This document shows positions 6,775 to 15,232 of a DNA stretch of 64,000 bases, in pieces (positions within the stretch are counted from its first letter, which is position 1; each line of letters begins with the position of its first letter). A program made the position numbers and the translations under genes. Source of the DNA: Flavobacteriales bacterium (GTDB lineage: Bacteria > Bacteroidota > Bacteroidia > Flavobacteriales_F > PHOS-HE28); contig JACJZG010000003.1 of the NCBI GenBank assembly GCA_020635715.1, forward strand, positions 124,001-188,000, in the 5' to 3' direction. Below the pieces are notes generated by a model. It was not told where the DNA came from. It saw only the letters and a program-made list of their open reading frames with translations, and did not search any database.

Positions 6775-9408
6775 ATGGCCAAGTCCGAAGGAACCCCGTT
6801 GATGCAGCAATATGGCAGCATCAAGGCGAAATATCCCGATGCCCTCCTGCTCTTCCGCGTGGGCGACTTCTACGAGACCTTCGGGAGCGACGCCGTTGTG
6901 GCCTCGGGTGTCCTGGGGATCACCCTGACCAAGCGCAACAACGGAGGGGCTGCCGAACTGGAGCTGGCAGGCTTCCCGTACCACGCGCTGGACAATTATC
7001 TACCCAAGCTCGTGCGCGCTGGCTATCGCGTGGCGATCTGCGATCAGCTCGAGGACCCCAAGGCCACCAAGACGATCGTGAAGCGCGGGGTCACGGAAGT
7101 GGTCACACCCGGTGTGGCCTACAGCGATCAGGTGGTGGACCATCGCACCAACAACTGGCTGGGCGCGATCTGCGGGCACCAAGGGCACTACGGGGCGGCC
7201 TTCCTCGATGTCACCACCGGGGAGTTCCTGGTGGCCGAGGAAGGGGCGGAGGAGATCGCCCGTTTGGTCGACCGCCACGCTCCGAGCGAACTGCTTTTCC
7301 CCAAGGGCAGCAGGGACGAGGCGCTGGTGGAGGCCTGTGGGTCCTTCAACACCTTCCCGCTGGACGAATGGGCCTTCACCGAGGACTTCGCCCGCGAACG
7401 GCTTCTGCGCCAGTTCGCCACCACCAGCTTGAAAGGCTTCGGCATCGAGGACCTTCGCTGGGGGCAGCGCGCCGCCGGTGCCATCCTGCATTACCTGGGC
7501 GAGACGCGGCATGATCGGCTGGCGCACATCGATCGCATCGGCTGGATCCGGCCCCAAGCCCATGTCGGCCTGGATCGGTTCACGGTCCGGAACCTCGAAC
7601 TGGTCGCTCCGGTCAACGAGGGGGGGCGCACCCTGCAAAGCGCGGTGGACCGCTGTGTCACACCCATGGGTTCGCGCCTGCTCAAGCGCTGGGTGCTCTT
7701 TCCCTTGCTGGATGTGGATACGATCACCGCGCGCTACGACCGTGTAGCCCTGTTGAAGGATGATGCCGAGCTGAACGCCGCCCTCTGCGAGGAGTTGAGG
7801 CGCATCGGGGATCTGGAGCGGCTGGCGGGAAAGGCCGCTGCGGGACGCATCAATCCGCGCGAACTGTTGCAGGTGCGCACCGCGCTGGAGGCCGCCTCCC
7901 GGCTGAACGAGCACCTTGTCAAGGCTGCGATGGCCACCATCGTTCTGCCCGTGGGTCTGGCGGAGCGGATCGCCTCCACCATCGAGCTGCAGCCGCCCGT
8001 GGATCCGGCGAAGGGCGGGGTCATCAGACCGGGCGTGAACGCTTCGCTGGATGAACTGCGCCATGTCAGCGGTCACGCCAAGGACCTCCTGCTGGAAGCA
8101 CAGCGGCGCGAGAGTGAACGCACGGGCATCCCTTCATTGAAGGTGGGTTTCAACAATGTCTTCGGCTATTACCTGGAGGTGCGCAACACGCACAAGGAGA
8201 AGGTGCCGCCGGAATGGGTGCGCAAGCAGACCCTGGTGGGCGCGGAGCGGTACATCACCGAGGAGCTCAAGGCCCTGGAAGAGCGCATCCTCGGCGCCGA
8301 AGAGGGGATCCTCTCCCTGGAAAAACAGCTTTTCCAAGAGGTGGTGGAAGCGTTGGTGGCCCAAGTGGGCATCCTGCGCGATGCAGCCGTGGCACTTGCC
8401 GAATGGGACGTGCTGCGCGGCTTCGCAGAGGTCGCCACCATGTGGAACTACAGCCGGCCTTTGATCGACCAGGGGCACAGGCTGGACCTCCGTGAGGCGC
8501 GCCATCCGGTGATCGAGCAGCAGTTGCAGCCCGGTGTCCCCTATGTGGCGAACGATATGTTGCTCGATCCGGGGACCCGGCAGATCCTGATGATCACGGG
8601 TCCGAACATGAGCGGAAAGTCAGCGATGCTGCGGCAGACGGCTTTGATCGTGCTGCTCGCCCAGATCGGTTGTTTCGTTCCGGCCACGGCAGCGACGATC
8701 GGGCTGGTCGACCGGATCTTCACACGTGTGGGTGCCTCGGACAACCTCACCACCGGGGAGAGCACCTTCATGGTGGAGATGAACGAAACGGCCAGCATCC
8801 TGAACAACCTCAGCGATCGGAGCCTGGTCCTGCTGGATGAGATCGGGAGGGGCACCAGCACCTACGACGGCATCTCCATCGCCTGGGCCATCGCCGAATT
8901 CCTGCATGCGCACCCCGGTCGTCCAATAACGCTGTTCGCCACGCACTACCACGAGCTGAACGAGATGTCAGCGTCCTTCCCCCGTATACACAACGGGAAC
9001 GTGGCGGTGCGGGAGGTGGATGGCAAGGTCCTCTTCCTGCGGAAACTTGTTCCGGGTGGAAGCGATCGCAGCTTCGGGATCCATGTGGCACAGATGGCCG
9101 GCATGCCGGTAAAGGTGGTGGAGCGGGCCATGAAGGTGCTGGCCCATCTGGAGGCGAGCCATGCCGGCGACCTGGGTGCCACGCCCGATGGTGCCGGTCC
9201 GAAAAGTGCGGTGAAGGCGAGCACGGCGGGATTGGAGCAGGACCTGCAACTCAGCTTCTTCCAACTCGATGATCCGGCATTGGAGCGTATCCGGCAGGAG
9301 ATCATGGATCTGGACATCGACACCTTGACGCCGGTGGAGGCGCTGTTCAAGCTGAACGAGATCAGGCGATTGGTGGTGCCGCGGAAGGCGGAACTGCGGA
9401 AAGCGTGA
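6775..9408 (+). CDS. mutS: DNA mismatch repair protein MutS
   Basis: The 877-residue protein has full MutS architecture. The N-terminal mismatch-binding domain holds the FYE motif at residues 32-34 (Phe stacks on the mismatch). Connector, core and clamp domains follow, then the ABC-type ATPase with Walker A GPNMSGKS near 609-616, the ST.TVEM-like STFMVEMNETA segment, Walker B LVLLDEIGRGTST and the ATHYHEL switch. It ends with the usual helix-turn-helix dimerisation region (DTLTPVEALFKLNEIRRLV). Length and domain order are those of MutS1, so it should act in replication mismatch repair with MutL. It is divergent from the SpoU gene. Confidence 0.97.
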   Translation: MAKSEGTPLMQQYGSIKAKYPDALLLFRVGDFYETFGSDAVVASGVLGITLTKRNNGGAAELELAGFPYHALDNYLPKLVRAGYRVAICDQLEDPKATKTIVKRGVTEVVTPGVAYSDQVVDHRTNNWLGAICGHQGHYGAAFLDVTTGEFLVAEEGAEEIARLVDRHAPSELLFPKGSRDEALVEACGSFNTFPLDEWAFTEDFARERLLRQFATTSLKGFGIEDLRWGQRAAGAILHYLGETRHDRLAHIDRIGWIRPQAHVGLDRFTVRNLELVAPVNEGGRTLQSAVDRCVTPMGSRLLKRWVLFPLLDVDTITARYDRVALLKDDAELNAALCEELRRIGDLERLAGKAAAGRINPRELLQVRTALEAASRLNEHLVKAAMATIVLPVGLAERIASTIELQPPVDPAKGGVIRPGVNASLDELRHVSGHAKDLLLEAQRRESERTGIPSLKVGFNNVFGYYLEVRNTHKEKVPPEWVRKQTLVGAERYITEELKALEERILGAEEGILSLEKQLFQEVVEALVAQVGILRDAAVALAEWDVLRGFAEVATMWNYSRPLIDQGHRLDLREARHPVIEQQLQPGVPYVANDMLLDPGTRQILMITGPNMSGKSAMLRQTALIVLLAQIGCFVPATAATIGLVDRIFTRVGASDNLTTGESTFMVEMNETASILNNLSDRSLVLLDEIGRGTSTYDGISIAWAIAEFLHAHPGRPITLFATHYHELNEMSASFPRIHNGNVAVREVDGKVLFLRKLVPGGSDRSFGIHVAQMAGMPVKVVERAMKVLAHLEASHAGDLGATPDGAGPKSAVKASTAGLEQDLQLSFFQLDDPALERIRQEIMDLDIDTLTPVEALFKLNEIRRLVVPRKAELRKA

Positions 9409-9413
9409 TCAAT

Positions 9414-9444
9414 GTTGCGGACTGAAGTTGTGGTGTTATATTTG
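9414..9444 (+). promoter_or_regulatory. promoter of the tRNA-Gly / tRNA-Leu pair
   Basis: TTG at 9414-9416 is followed after 20 bases by TATATTTG at 9437-9444, a good Bacteroidota -33/-7 pair. It lies 42 bases before the first tRNA and just after the mutS stop. Confidence 0.6.
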
Positions 9445-9486
9445 CGCCCGCCTTTGTCAGGAACCTCGTTCAAGGCAGGCCGTATT

Positions 9487-9559
<73 letters not shown>

Positions 9560-9564
9560 CCGAA

Positions 9565-9586
9565 GATGCCTCCGAAAGGAGGCATC
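9565..9586 (+). terminator. GAAA-loop hairpin between the two tRNAs
   Basis: A perfect 9-bp stem (GATGCCTCC / GGAGGCATC) closed by a GAAA tetraloop is followed by GCTATTTT. It could be a weak intrinsic terminator or a processing hairpin between the tRNAs. Confidence 0.55.
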
Positions 9587-9626
9587 GCTATTTTGGAGCG
9601 GTCCTACCGCCGGAAGCGGGGACCAA

Positions 9627-9711
9627 GCCCGGGTGGTGGAATGGTAGACACGAGGGACTTAAAATCCCTTGGTCCGCAAGGGCCGTGTGGGTTCAAGTCC
9701 CACCCCGGGCA
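9627..9711 (+). tRNA. tRNA-Leu, anticodon TAA
   Basis: An 85-base class II tRNA: acceptor GCCCGGG pairs with CCCGGGC, the anticodon loop contains TAA flanked by the GGGA/TCCC stem, a long variable arm (TTGGTCCGCAAGGGCC) is typical of leucine, and the T-arm has GGGTTCAAGTCCC. The CCA end is not encoded. Confidence 0.95.
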
Positions 9712-9731
9712 CCCCATTGATAGGGCGGCGG

Positions 9732-10568
9732 ATGAGGACACGGATCGCACCCACCCCGAGCGGCTACCTCCATGTGGGCAACGCCTTCAACTTCCTGGTG
9801 ACCGCTGAGCTCGTTCGAACCTTTGGCGGAACCTTGGTGCTGCGGGTGGACGATCTGGATCAGGAGCGTGTGCGGCCTGAATACATTGAAGATGTGTTCC
9901 GGTCGCTGGCATGGCTGGGTATCCAGCCGGATGAGGGGCCTTCCGGTCCGGAACAGTTGCGGCGGGATCGGTCGCAACTGCTCCGGATGGAGCGGTACGC
10001 CCACCTCGTGGACGAATTGCGCTCGAACGGCCATCTGTACCCCTGCAGCTGTTCGAGGGCGGAGCGGGAACGCCAGAGGACGGGTGCGCACCGGTGTCGG
10101 ACGCAGGAGACCGGGCGTGTAGCCGCCGGAACGCCCTGGCGCCTCAGGGTGCCTGAGCCCTGTCCGGTCGAATGGTCGGAGTGGGGTGGTGCGACCAGCC
10201 AGGTGGAGTTGAGCACCGCCTTGCCGGACCCTGTGATCGTGCAGCGTGGAAGCGGTCGGCCAGCCTATCAAGTGGCTTCCTTGGTGGATGACCTGGACAT
10301 GGGCATCGATCACGTGGTGCGCGGGGCGGACCTGATCCCTTCGACCGCCTGCCAGTGCTACCTGGCACGGATCCTCGAACGACCTGCGTTCCAGGCCATC
10401 CGTTTCCTGCATCACCCGCTGGCCACCGATGCGACGGGCCGCAAGCTGTCCAAATCGGCGGGGGACACCTCGCTCCGATCCATGCGGGAGGCCGGAAGTT
10501 CGCCTGAACCACTCAAGGACGAGGCGAAGGCCTATGTCGCCGCCTTCCTGACACGTGTTACCGGTTGA
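9732..10568 (+). CDS. gluQ: glutamyl-Q tRNA(Asp) synthetase
   Basis: A 278-residue truncated glutamyl-tRNA synthetase: only the Rossmann catalytic domain is present, as in GluQ (YadB), which attaches glutamate to queuosine in tRNA-Asp. The HIGH-like motif is GYLHVGNA near residue 11, the KMSKS-like motif is KLSKS, and a CSC pair with a later Cys (AHRC) supplies zinc ligands. The discriminating LRVDDLDQERVRPEY segment binds glutamyl-adenylate. The start at 9732 is just after the tRNA-Leu; the upstream in-frame sequence is tRNA. The 3' end overlaps the convergent Fic gene by 11 bases. Confidence 0.85.
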   Translation: MRTRIAPTPSGYLHVGNAFNFLVTAELVRTFGGTLVLRVDDLDQERVRPEYIEDVFRSLAWLGIQPDEGPSGPEQLRRDRSQLLRMERYAHLVDELRSNGHLYPCSCSRAERERQRTGAHRCRTQETGRVAAGTPWRLRVPEPCPVEWSEWGGATSQVELSTALPDPVIVQRGSGRPAYQVASLVDDLDMGIDHVVRGADLIPSTACQCYLARILERPAFQAIRFLHHPLATDATGRKLSKSAGDTSLRSMREAGSSPEPLKDEAKAYVAAFLTRVTG

Positions 10569-11694
10569 ATACCAGCAGGGTGTTCAGATCGATCCGAAGG
10601 CCGCTCGGTCCGCGTTGTACCAGCCCGGCTTGGACCAGGGCGTCCATGTCGCGCCGCAGGGTCTTCTCACTGACACCGGCATAGAGGGCCGCCAAGGCGG
10701 GGGATAAGGTGCTGATCCGGCTCAAGGGCACCGGTCCGTTGGCATCAGCCAGGTCCAGGAGGACCTGGCGCTGCCTACGGGTGGGTGCATCGTTCCCTTC
10801 CTGGAACAGGTCCAGAAGCTGAGCGCGCCATTGTCCGTGTTGCTGGAGGCGACCGATCCGATGTTGCACGGACCGAAGTTCGTCCACCATGGCTCGTATG
10901 CAGAAGGTCAGGAAACCGAACGGGTCGCTGGTGCGGGCGGCGGCTCCCAGCTCTTCGGCGTAGCGTGATCCGCTCGTGTACAGGGCCATGGAGAGAAGCT
11001 GGCCGGTGGTGGAAGCGCTTGATGCTCCGTGCAGGATGCCTTCAACAAGCAAGGCCATCACCCGATGGTGTCCGGTGGAGAAGGGGCGGATCCAAGCCAG
11101 GTACAGTTCGGCCAGCACGCACCGGATCACCCGGTAGGGAGCATCAAGCTCCGCGGTCGGAGCTGCCAGATCGGCACTATTCAACCATTCCAGAAGGTCC
11201 TCCACAAAGGGTATGATCACCTCGTGCGGCACCCCTTCCCATGGCTTACCATCCGGGGTGGTGGAGCGCCAAGACGCCGGGCTGGACCCTGCTTCTGATC
11301 CGCAGGCCCGGGCATGTATCGTGGCCAGGTATGGAGCGTCGATCGGCCGGGGCGTAGTCAGGACAACGCTACCGCTGTGGCCTCCGGAGGCGCTCACGAA
11401 GGCCTCGAGTTGCATTCCAACGGGTATTGCCCCTGCCCCCTTCGGGTCACCCGCCAGCAATTGGTGGATGGTCGTTGGCGGTACCGCCAGTCCATCGAGG
11501 GCGCACCGGGCGATGATGGCTTGCGCGGTCAGGTCGCGCACTACGGCACGCCCTTCCGCTAGGCCCAGCGCGGTGTGCTCCAGCGCGCGGACACCGGCCA
11601 CCAATTCACCCAGGTCCAGCCAGCAGGTGCTCGGCAATCTGGCCAGGTCTAGCTGGAAGGACATCCACGTTAGTGGGTCTGCATATGGTCTCAT
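10558..11694 (-). CDS. Fic-fold protein with degenerate active site and C-terminal winged helix
   Basis: The 378-residue protein has a Fic domain around residues 110-260, but the signature HPFxDGNGR reads RPFSTGHHR at about 203-211: the catalytic His is Arg and the anion-hole GNG is GHH. The N-terminal inhibitory-helix motif is also altered (CALDG near 64-68 instead of SxxxEG). A helix-turn-helix follows at about 310-365 (VPLSRISTLSP..., VSEKTLRRDMDALVQAGLVQ), like DeoR-type winged helices. AMP-transfer is unlikely, so a DNA-binding regulatory role is a reasonable inference. An AT-rich region with a perfect inverted repeat lies upstream. Starts at 11694 and 11664 are both possible. Confidence 0.75.
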   Translation of the reverse strand: MRPYADPLTWMSFQLDLARLPSTCWLDLGELVAGVRALEHTALGLAEGRAVVRDLTAQAIIARCALDGLAVPPTTIHQLLAGDPKGAGAIPVGMQLEAFVSASGGHSGSVVLTTPRPIDAPYLATIHARACGSEAGSSPASWRSTTPDGKPWEGVPHEVIIPFVEDLLEWLNSADLAAPTAELDAPYRVIRCVLAELYLAWIRPFSTGHHRVMALLVEGILHGASSASTTGQLLSMALYTSGSRYAEELGAAARTSDPFGFLTFCIRAMVDELRSVQHRIGRLQQHGQWRAQLLDLFQEGNDAPTRRQRQVLLDLADANGPVPLSRISTLSPALAALYAGVSEKTLRRDMDALVQAGLVQRGPSGLRIDLNTLLVFNR

Positions 11695-11846
11695 GAATGG
11701 CCTTTACAATGTCCAAAGTAAGTGCATGTATATCAATATGATAGTTAATATACTGATCAGATTATGACCATTATTATGTCCATAATAATGTCTTTAATAG
11801 TGAGACTTTGAATGGCAGTGCCATTTTCGAGCGGTCCCGCCCAAGC
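11695..11846. promoter_or_regulatory. AT-rich island upstream of the degenerate Fic gene, with perfect inverted repeat
   Basis: This non-coding stretch is strikingly AT-rich against its surroundings. At 11769-11790 arms CATTATTATG and CATAATAATG flank TC, a perfect 10-bp inverted repeat. The word ATGTC recurs at the inverted repeat and on either side. This is what an operator for the winged-helix Fic protein might look like. The start of the Fic gene is 75 bases away. Confidence 0.5.
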
Positions 11847-12470
11847 TCACGCTCCCAGTAACGCGATCAATGTGATCAAGGCGGCGAGTGAGCCGATGAC
11901 CAGGGCCGCCACCGCCATCCCCTTTCCGCGCCATTCATAGGTGCGGCCTTTTCTGACGGCAATGCTGGCGAGAAGGATGGTCGCGATCACCAGGAACACG
12001 AGTAGCAAATTGCTCGTGCCCACCAGGCCATAGGCCACCGTTCCCAGGGCCAGGACCAGGGCTGGACCTGCCCACGGGTTCCACCGCGCGTCCGGCTCGA
12101 TGGGTGCTTCAGCGGGAGGTTCGTCGGGCCGTTCCAAGGTTGATATTTGAACGGTCGGCGCTCCTGCGCGCTTGACCGGCACGACCACGATCGGGCTGGT
12201 CCTTGGATCGGCCAGGTCATCGTTCAATGGCGTCACAGCCGCCAAGGGTTCTCCTGACGGAATGGCACGGGTCAGGACCCGAGGCCCGGATCGGGGTAGG
12301 ACGGAGCGTGTGGTCCGTTGTGCGTTCCGAGGTCGTGCGCCGAGGTCGATGTGCCAGCCCGGTTGGAAGCGTCGCTTTTGAAGCACTCGTTCCGCGGTGG
12401 GCTGCCGACTCGTGGAGCACGCGGTGACCGACACGGCCAGGATGAACGGCAAGGCGAGTTTCGGTTGCAT
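11847..12470 (-). CDS. lipoprotein with two C-terminal membrane segments, unknown function
   Basis: The start at 12470 opens a lipoprotein signal peptide (MQPKLALPFILAVSVTACST, lipobox VTAC). After a Pro/Arg-rich linker of about 100 residues come two to three hydrophobic segments (ALVLALGTVAYGLVG, LLLVFLVIATILLASIAV, MAVAALVIGSLAALITLIAL), resembling the membrane part of DUF4190-like proteins found after variable N-termini in Bacteroidota. It lies 19 bases downstream of adenine deaminase on the same strand. No enzymatic motif is visible. Function unknown. Confidence 0.65.
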   Translation of the reverse strand: MQPKLALPFILAVSVTACSTSRQPTAERVLQKRRFQPGWHIDLGARPRNAQRTTRSVLPRSGPRVLTRAIPSGEPLAAVTPLNDDLADPRTSPIVVVPVKRAGAPTVQISTLERPDEPPAEAPIEPDARWNPWAGPALVLALGTVAYGLVGTSNLLLVFLVIATILLASIAVRKGRTYEWRGKGMAVAALVIGSLAALITLIALLGA

Positions 12471-12489
12471 TGGACCTGATGAAGGTGGT

Positions 12490-14124
12490 TCAGGCGCTGC
12501 CAGCAGGTCGCACCAGTTCGAACGAATCCCCATCGAAGAGGCCCAGGTCGCTCATCTTCAGGTGGGGGATCACCAAGAGGGCCATGAAGGATAGTGTCAT
12601 GTACGGGGCGCCCATGGTGCACCCGAGCCCTCTTGCCGCCTCATCGATCAGGCCATAGTCCCGCGCCACTTCATAGGCGTCCGCTGTGGTCATGATGCCG
12701 GCAACGGGCAGCGCCAGGGCCATGCGCAACGGGCCATCAGCTAGGCTGATGCCACCCTGGGCGTCAATGACCATGTTGATGGCGTTCATCAGGTCGGCGT
12801 CGTTCGTCCCCACGGCCACGATGTTGTGGCTGTCGTGGGCCACGCAGCTGGCGATCGCGCCACGATGCAGGCCCATGTTCGTGATCCAGCCCACGGCCAC
12901 CGGAGCCTGCCGGTACCGGTTCACCACGGCGATCTTCAGTAGATCCCGACCAGGGTCGGCGACGCACGCGCCGTTCAGCACGGTCGGTCGCATGGGCCGT
13001 TTCCCGGTAATGAGCTGACCATCGTACGGTTCGATCACGAGCAGTTCTTCGTCCGTTGCTGGCACGTGCAGATCGACCTCGGATATCGGCCTGCACAGGA
13101 ATTGGTTCGGCGTTCCCGCGCTGACACGCTCGACGAGGCTCCGGCCTTGTTCGGCCACGAGGCGCCCGCGCACATAGGTCTGCCGTACCCGGAAGTCGGT
13201 GAGCTCATCGACCAGGATCATATCTGCCGGATCGCCCACCCGCAACCGGCCGACGGGAAGCTGATAGTGTACGATCGGGTTCAGGCAGGCTACTTGCAGC
13301 ACCTTGAACACATCCACCCCGGCCTTGACCGCACGTGCGCACAAGGCGTTGATGTGGCTTACCACCAGGCTGTCCGGGTGCTTGTCATCGCTGCAGAACA
13401 TCATGCGCTCCCAATGCTTGTGAAGCAGTGGATGCAGGGCTTCGAAGTTCTTGGCGGCGCTACCCTCACGGATCTGCACCCACATGCCGCGCGCCAACTT
13501 GTCCAGCGCCTCCTCCGCGGTGAAGCATTCGTGATCAGTGCTCATTCCAGCCGCTATGTAGCGCCCCGCCTCCTCGCCGTGCAGGCCGGGCGCATGGCCG
13601 TCAACGGGCTTACCCAGTCTTCTGGCATGGGCGATCTTCTGGAGCACCTCCGGGTCGCCATGCAGCACCCCCGGGAAATTCATCATCTCGCTCAGGTACA
13701 ACACCTCCGGTCGTTCCAACAAACGGCCGACCTCGTCGGGGTCGATCGTGGCACCAGCCGTTTCAAAGGCGGTCGCGGGTACGCAGCTCGGTGCGCCGAA
13801 GAAGAAATGGAAGGGTACCTGCCTGCCGTTGGCGATCATGTAGTCCACCCCGGCAACGCCCAGCACATTGGCGATCTCGTGCGGGTCGCTGATCGTGGCC
13901 ACGGTCCCGTGCAGCACGGCCAGGCGCGCGAATTCGCTGGGGATCAGCATGGAGCTCTCCACGTGCACATGGGCATCGATGAATCCGGGGAGCAGGTAGC
14001 CGTCCACTGGCGTATCCACTTCTTCGATGTGCGCGATCACACCGTCCAATACACCCAGGCGAACAGGCCGGATCGTGCGGCCGGGGATGTCGACGAGGTT
14101 GCCAGTGAGTTGGAAGTCGGGCAT
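12490..14124 (-). CDS. adeC: adenine deaminase
   Basis: A 544-residue amidohydrolase that converts adenine to hypoxanthine and ammonia in purine salvage. The metal-binding motifs are clear: LLPGFIDAHVHVESSM, the DPHEIANVLG segment, HAPGL, STDHE and FCSDDKHPDSL. The C-terminal half contains the family's NMVIDAQGGISLADG and GLIDEAARGLGCTMGAP regions. Length and motif order match the AdeC/Ade family rather than the adenosine deaminase-like enzymes. The start at 14124 precedes MPDFQLTGNLVD; upstream in-frame residues are not conserved-looking. Cytosolic. Confidence 0.95.
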   Translation of the reverse strand: MPDFQLTGNLVDIPGRTIRPVRLGVLDGVIAHIEEVDTPVDGYLLPGFIDAHVHVESSMLIPSEFARLAVLHGTVATISDPHEIANVLGVAGVDYMIANGRQVPFHFFFGAPSCVPATAFETAGATIDPDEVGRLLERPEVLYLSEMMNFPGVLHGDPEVLQKIAHARRLGKPVDGHAPGLHGEEAGRYIAAGMSTDHECFTAEEALDKLARGMWVQIREGSAAKNFEALHPLLHKHWERMMFCSDDKHPDSLVVSHINALCARAVKAGVDVFKVLQVACLNPIVHYQLPVGRLRVGDPADMILVDELTDFRVRQTYVRGRLVAEQGRSLVERVSAGTPNQFLCRPISEVDLHVPATDEELLVIEPYDGQLITGKRPMRPTVLNGACVADPGRDLLKIAVVNRYRQAPVAVGWITNMGLHRGAIASCVAHDSHNIVAVGTNDADLMNAINMVIDAQGGISLADGPLRMALALPVAGIMTTADAYEVARDYGLIDEAARGLGCTMGAPYMTLSFMALLVIPHLKMSDLGLFDGDSFELVRPAGSA

Positions 14125-14258
14125 GGTCGTGCACCAAAGAAAGCGGTTCAGGGGTCTTCCTGGACGCCTCACGGTTCATCACCGCATCAACCGTTCGGCT
14201 GAAGGCTGTTTCCGACGGAGGGGACACCGGTTACCTTCAGCACACCACCACTACCACC

Positions 14259-14684
14259 ATGTCGAAACGTGCCATGACCATGCTTCCCACCGTCTTCATG
14301 GCCTATGCCGTCTGGGGAAGCGTTGTCTTCCTCGGTGTTCCACTCAGCAGCCGCTTGTTGGGGCAGTGGCGCGTGGTGGAGGTGTTCGGCCAGGACCTGA
14401 CCCGGAACGGGCAGCAGGCGCTGATCATCCGCTTCGACAAGGATGGACGGCTGGAGGGACGCTCTGCCTGTGGGACTTTCACGGGTTCCTGGACGACCGC
14501 TCCGGACCAGGTACGGTTCCAGGCGCTACGACCATCCCATTGTGATCAAGCTGGTTCACGGACCGTCGAGCAGCGTGTGCTGCATGCGATGAGCGTGACG
14601 CGCGAGACGCGGGTGGTGAACGGTCGGGTGATGCTGATGCATGAGGGCCGTCCCTTGGTGATGCTCGAGCCGCAGCGCACGTGA
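14259..14684 (+). CDS. META (HslJ-like) domain protein
   Basis: A hydrophobic N-terminus (residues about 8-30) could be an anchor or signal. Residues 35-138 form a META domain: GQWRVVEVFGQDL, an I.FDKDGRLEGRSACGTFTGSW core, a conserved late Cys (SHCDQ) and a closing MLMHEGRPLVMLEP strand. META-domain proteins are small envelope proteins sometimes linked to stress or antibiotic tolerance (HslJ); no catalytic function is known. A TACCTTCA box lies about 25 bases upstream. Confidence 0.75.
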   Translation: MSKRAMTMLPTVFMAYAVWGSVVFLGVPLSSRLLGQWRVVEVFGQDLTRNGQQALIIRFDKDGRLEGRSACGTFTGSWTTAPDQVRFQALRPSHCDQAGSRTVEQRVLHAMSVTRETRVVNGRVMLMHEGRPLVMLEPQRT

Positions 14685-14785
14685 GCATCTTTCGGCAAGG
14701 TCAAGGAGGTATCAAGCTTCGCACCCGGGGGAAGACATAACCCAGGCGGATCATTGCGGGCATGTGCCATGTGTCCTTTCGCGGC

Positions 14786-15232
14786 ATGGAACACATGACC
14801 ATGGAACATCGCACCGAATGGCTATCCCGAGCAGCGGCGGCCATTGCTTTTCTGGGGCTCATCGCCCTGGCCTCCGCACAGACCGCACCGGCTGCTTCGT
14901 GGACCGAAGCGCTGGCCATGCGCACCTCCGCGCCCGATGGATCGGCTGGGGATCCAGGGGTCGTCCTTCGGGCTGGAATGATCTCCGACGATGGTTGGAG
15001 CTGGGATATGCCGGCGGCACTTCAGCTTGTCGTGGCCAGGCAGGGTGGCACCGCGGGTCCGGTGGTGATCGAACTGCTCAACGAGCGGGGCGAACTGGTC
15101 GAGCGTATCGAATGGCAGGCCGCACCGGGTGCGCTGCGACCGGTCCGCCTGGATGCCTTGGTGGCCGGGCGATACGTGGTTAGGGTGGCCGGCTCGGAGC
15201 AGTCCACCACCGTGCGGTTCAGAAAGGACTGA
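14786..15232 (+). CDS. small exported protein resembling a stand-alone T9SS sorting tail
   Basis: The product has a signal peptide (hydrophobic stretch AAAAIAFLGLIALASA, cleavage after ASAQ) and a short linker. The last 60 residues resemble a T9SS type A C-terminal domain: VVIELLNERGELVERIEW, a Gly/Pro turn, then LDALVAGRYVVRVAGSEQST and a basic end (RFRKD). If the call is right, almost the whole mature protein is the sorting domain, with no evident cargo. Alternative starts at 14795 and 14801 are equally compatible with the signal peptide. Its stop abuts the convergent beta-lactamase stop with no gap. Confidence 0.6.
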   Translation: MEHMTMEHRTEWLSRAAAAIAFLGLIALASAQTAPAASWTEALAMRTSAPDGSAGDPGVVLRAGMISDDGWSWDMPAALQLVVARQGGTAGPVVIELLNERGELVERIEWQAAPGALRPVRLDALVAGRYVVRVAGSEQSTTVRFRKD

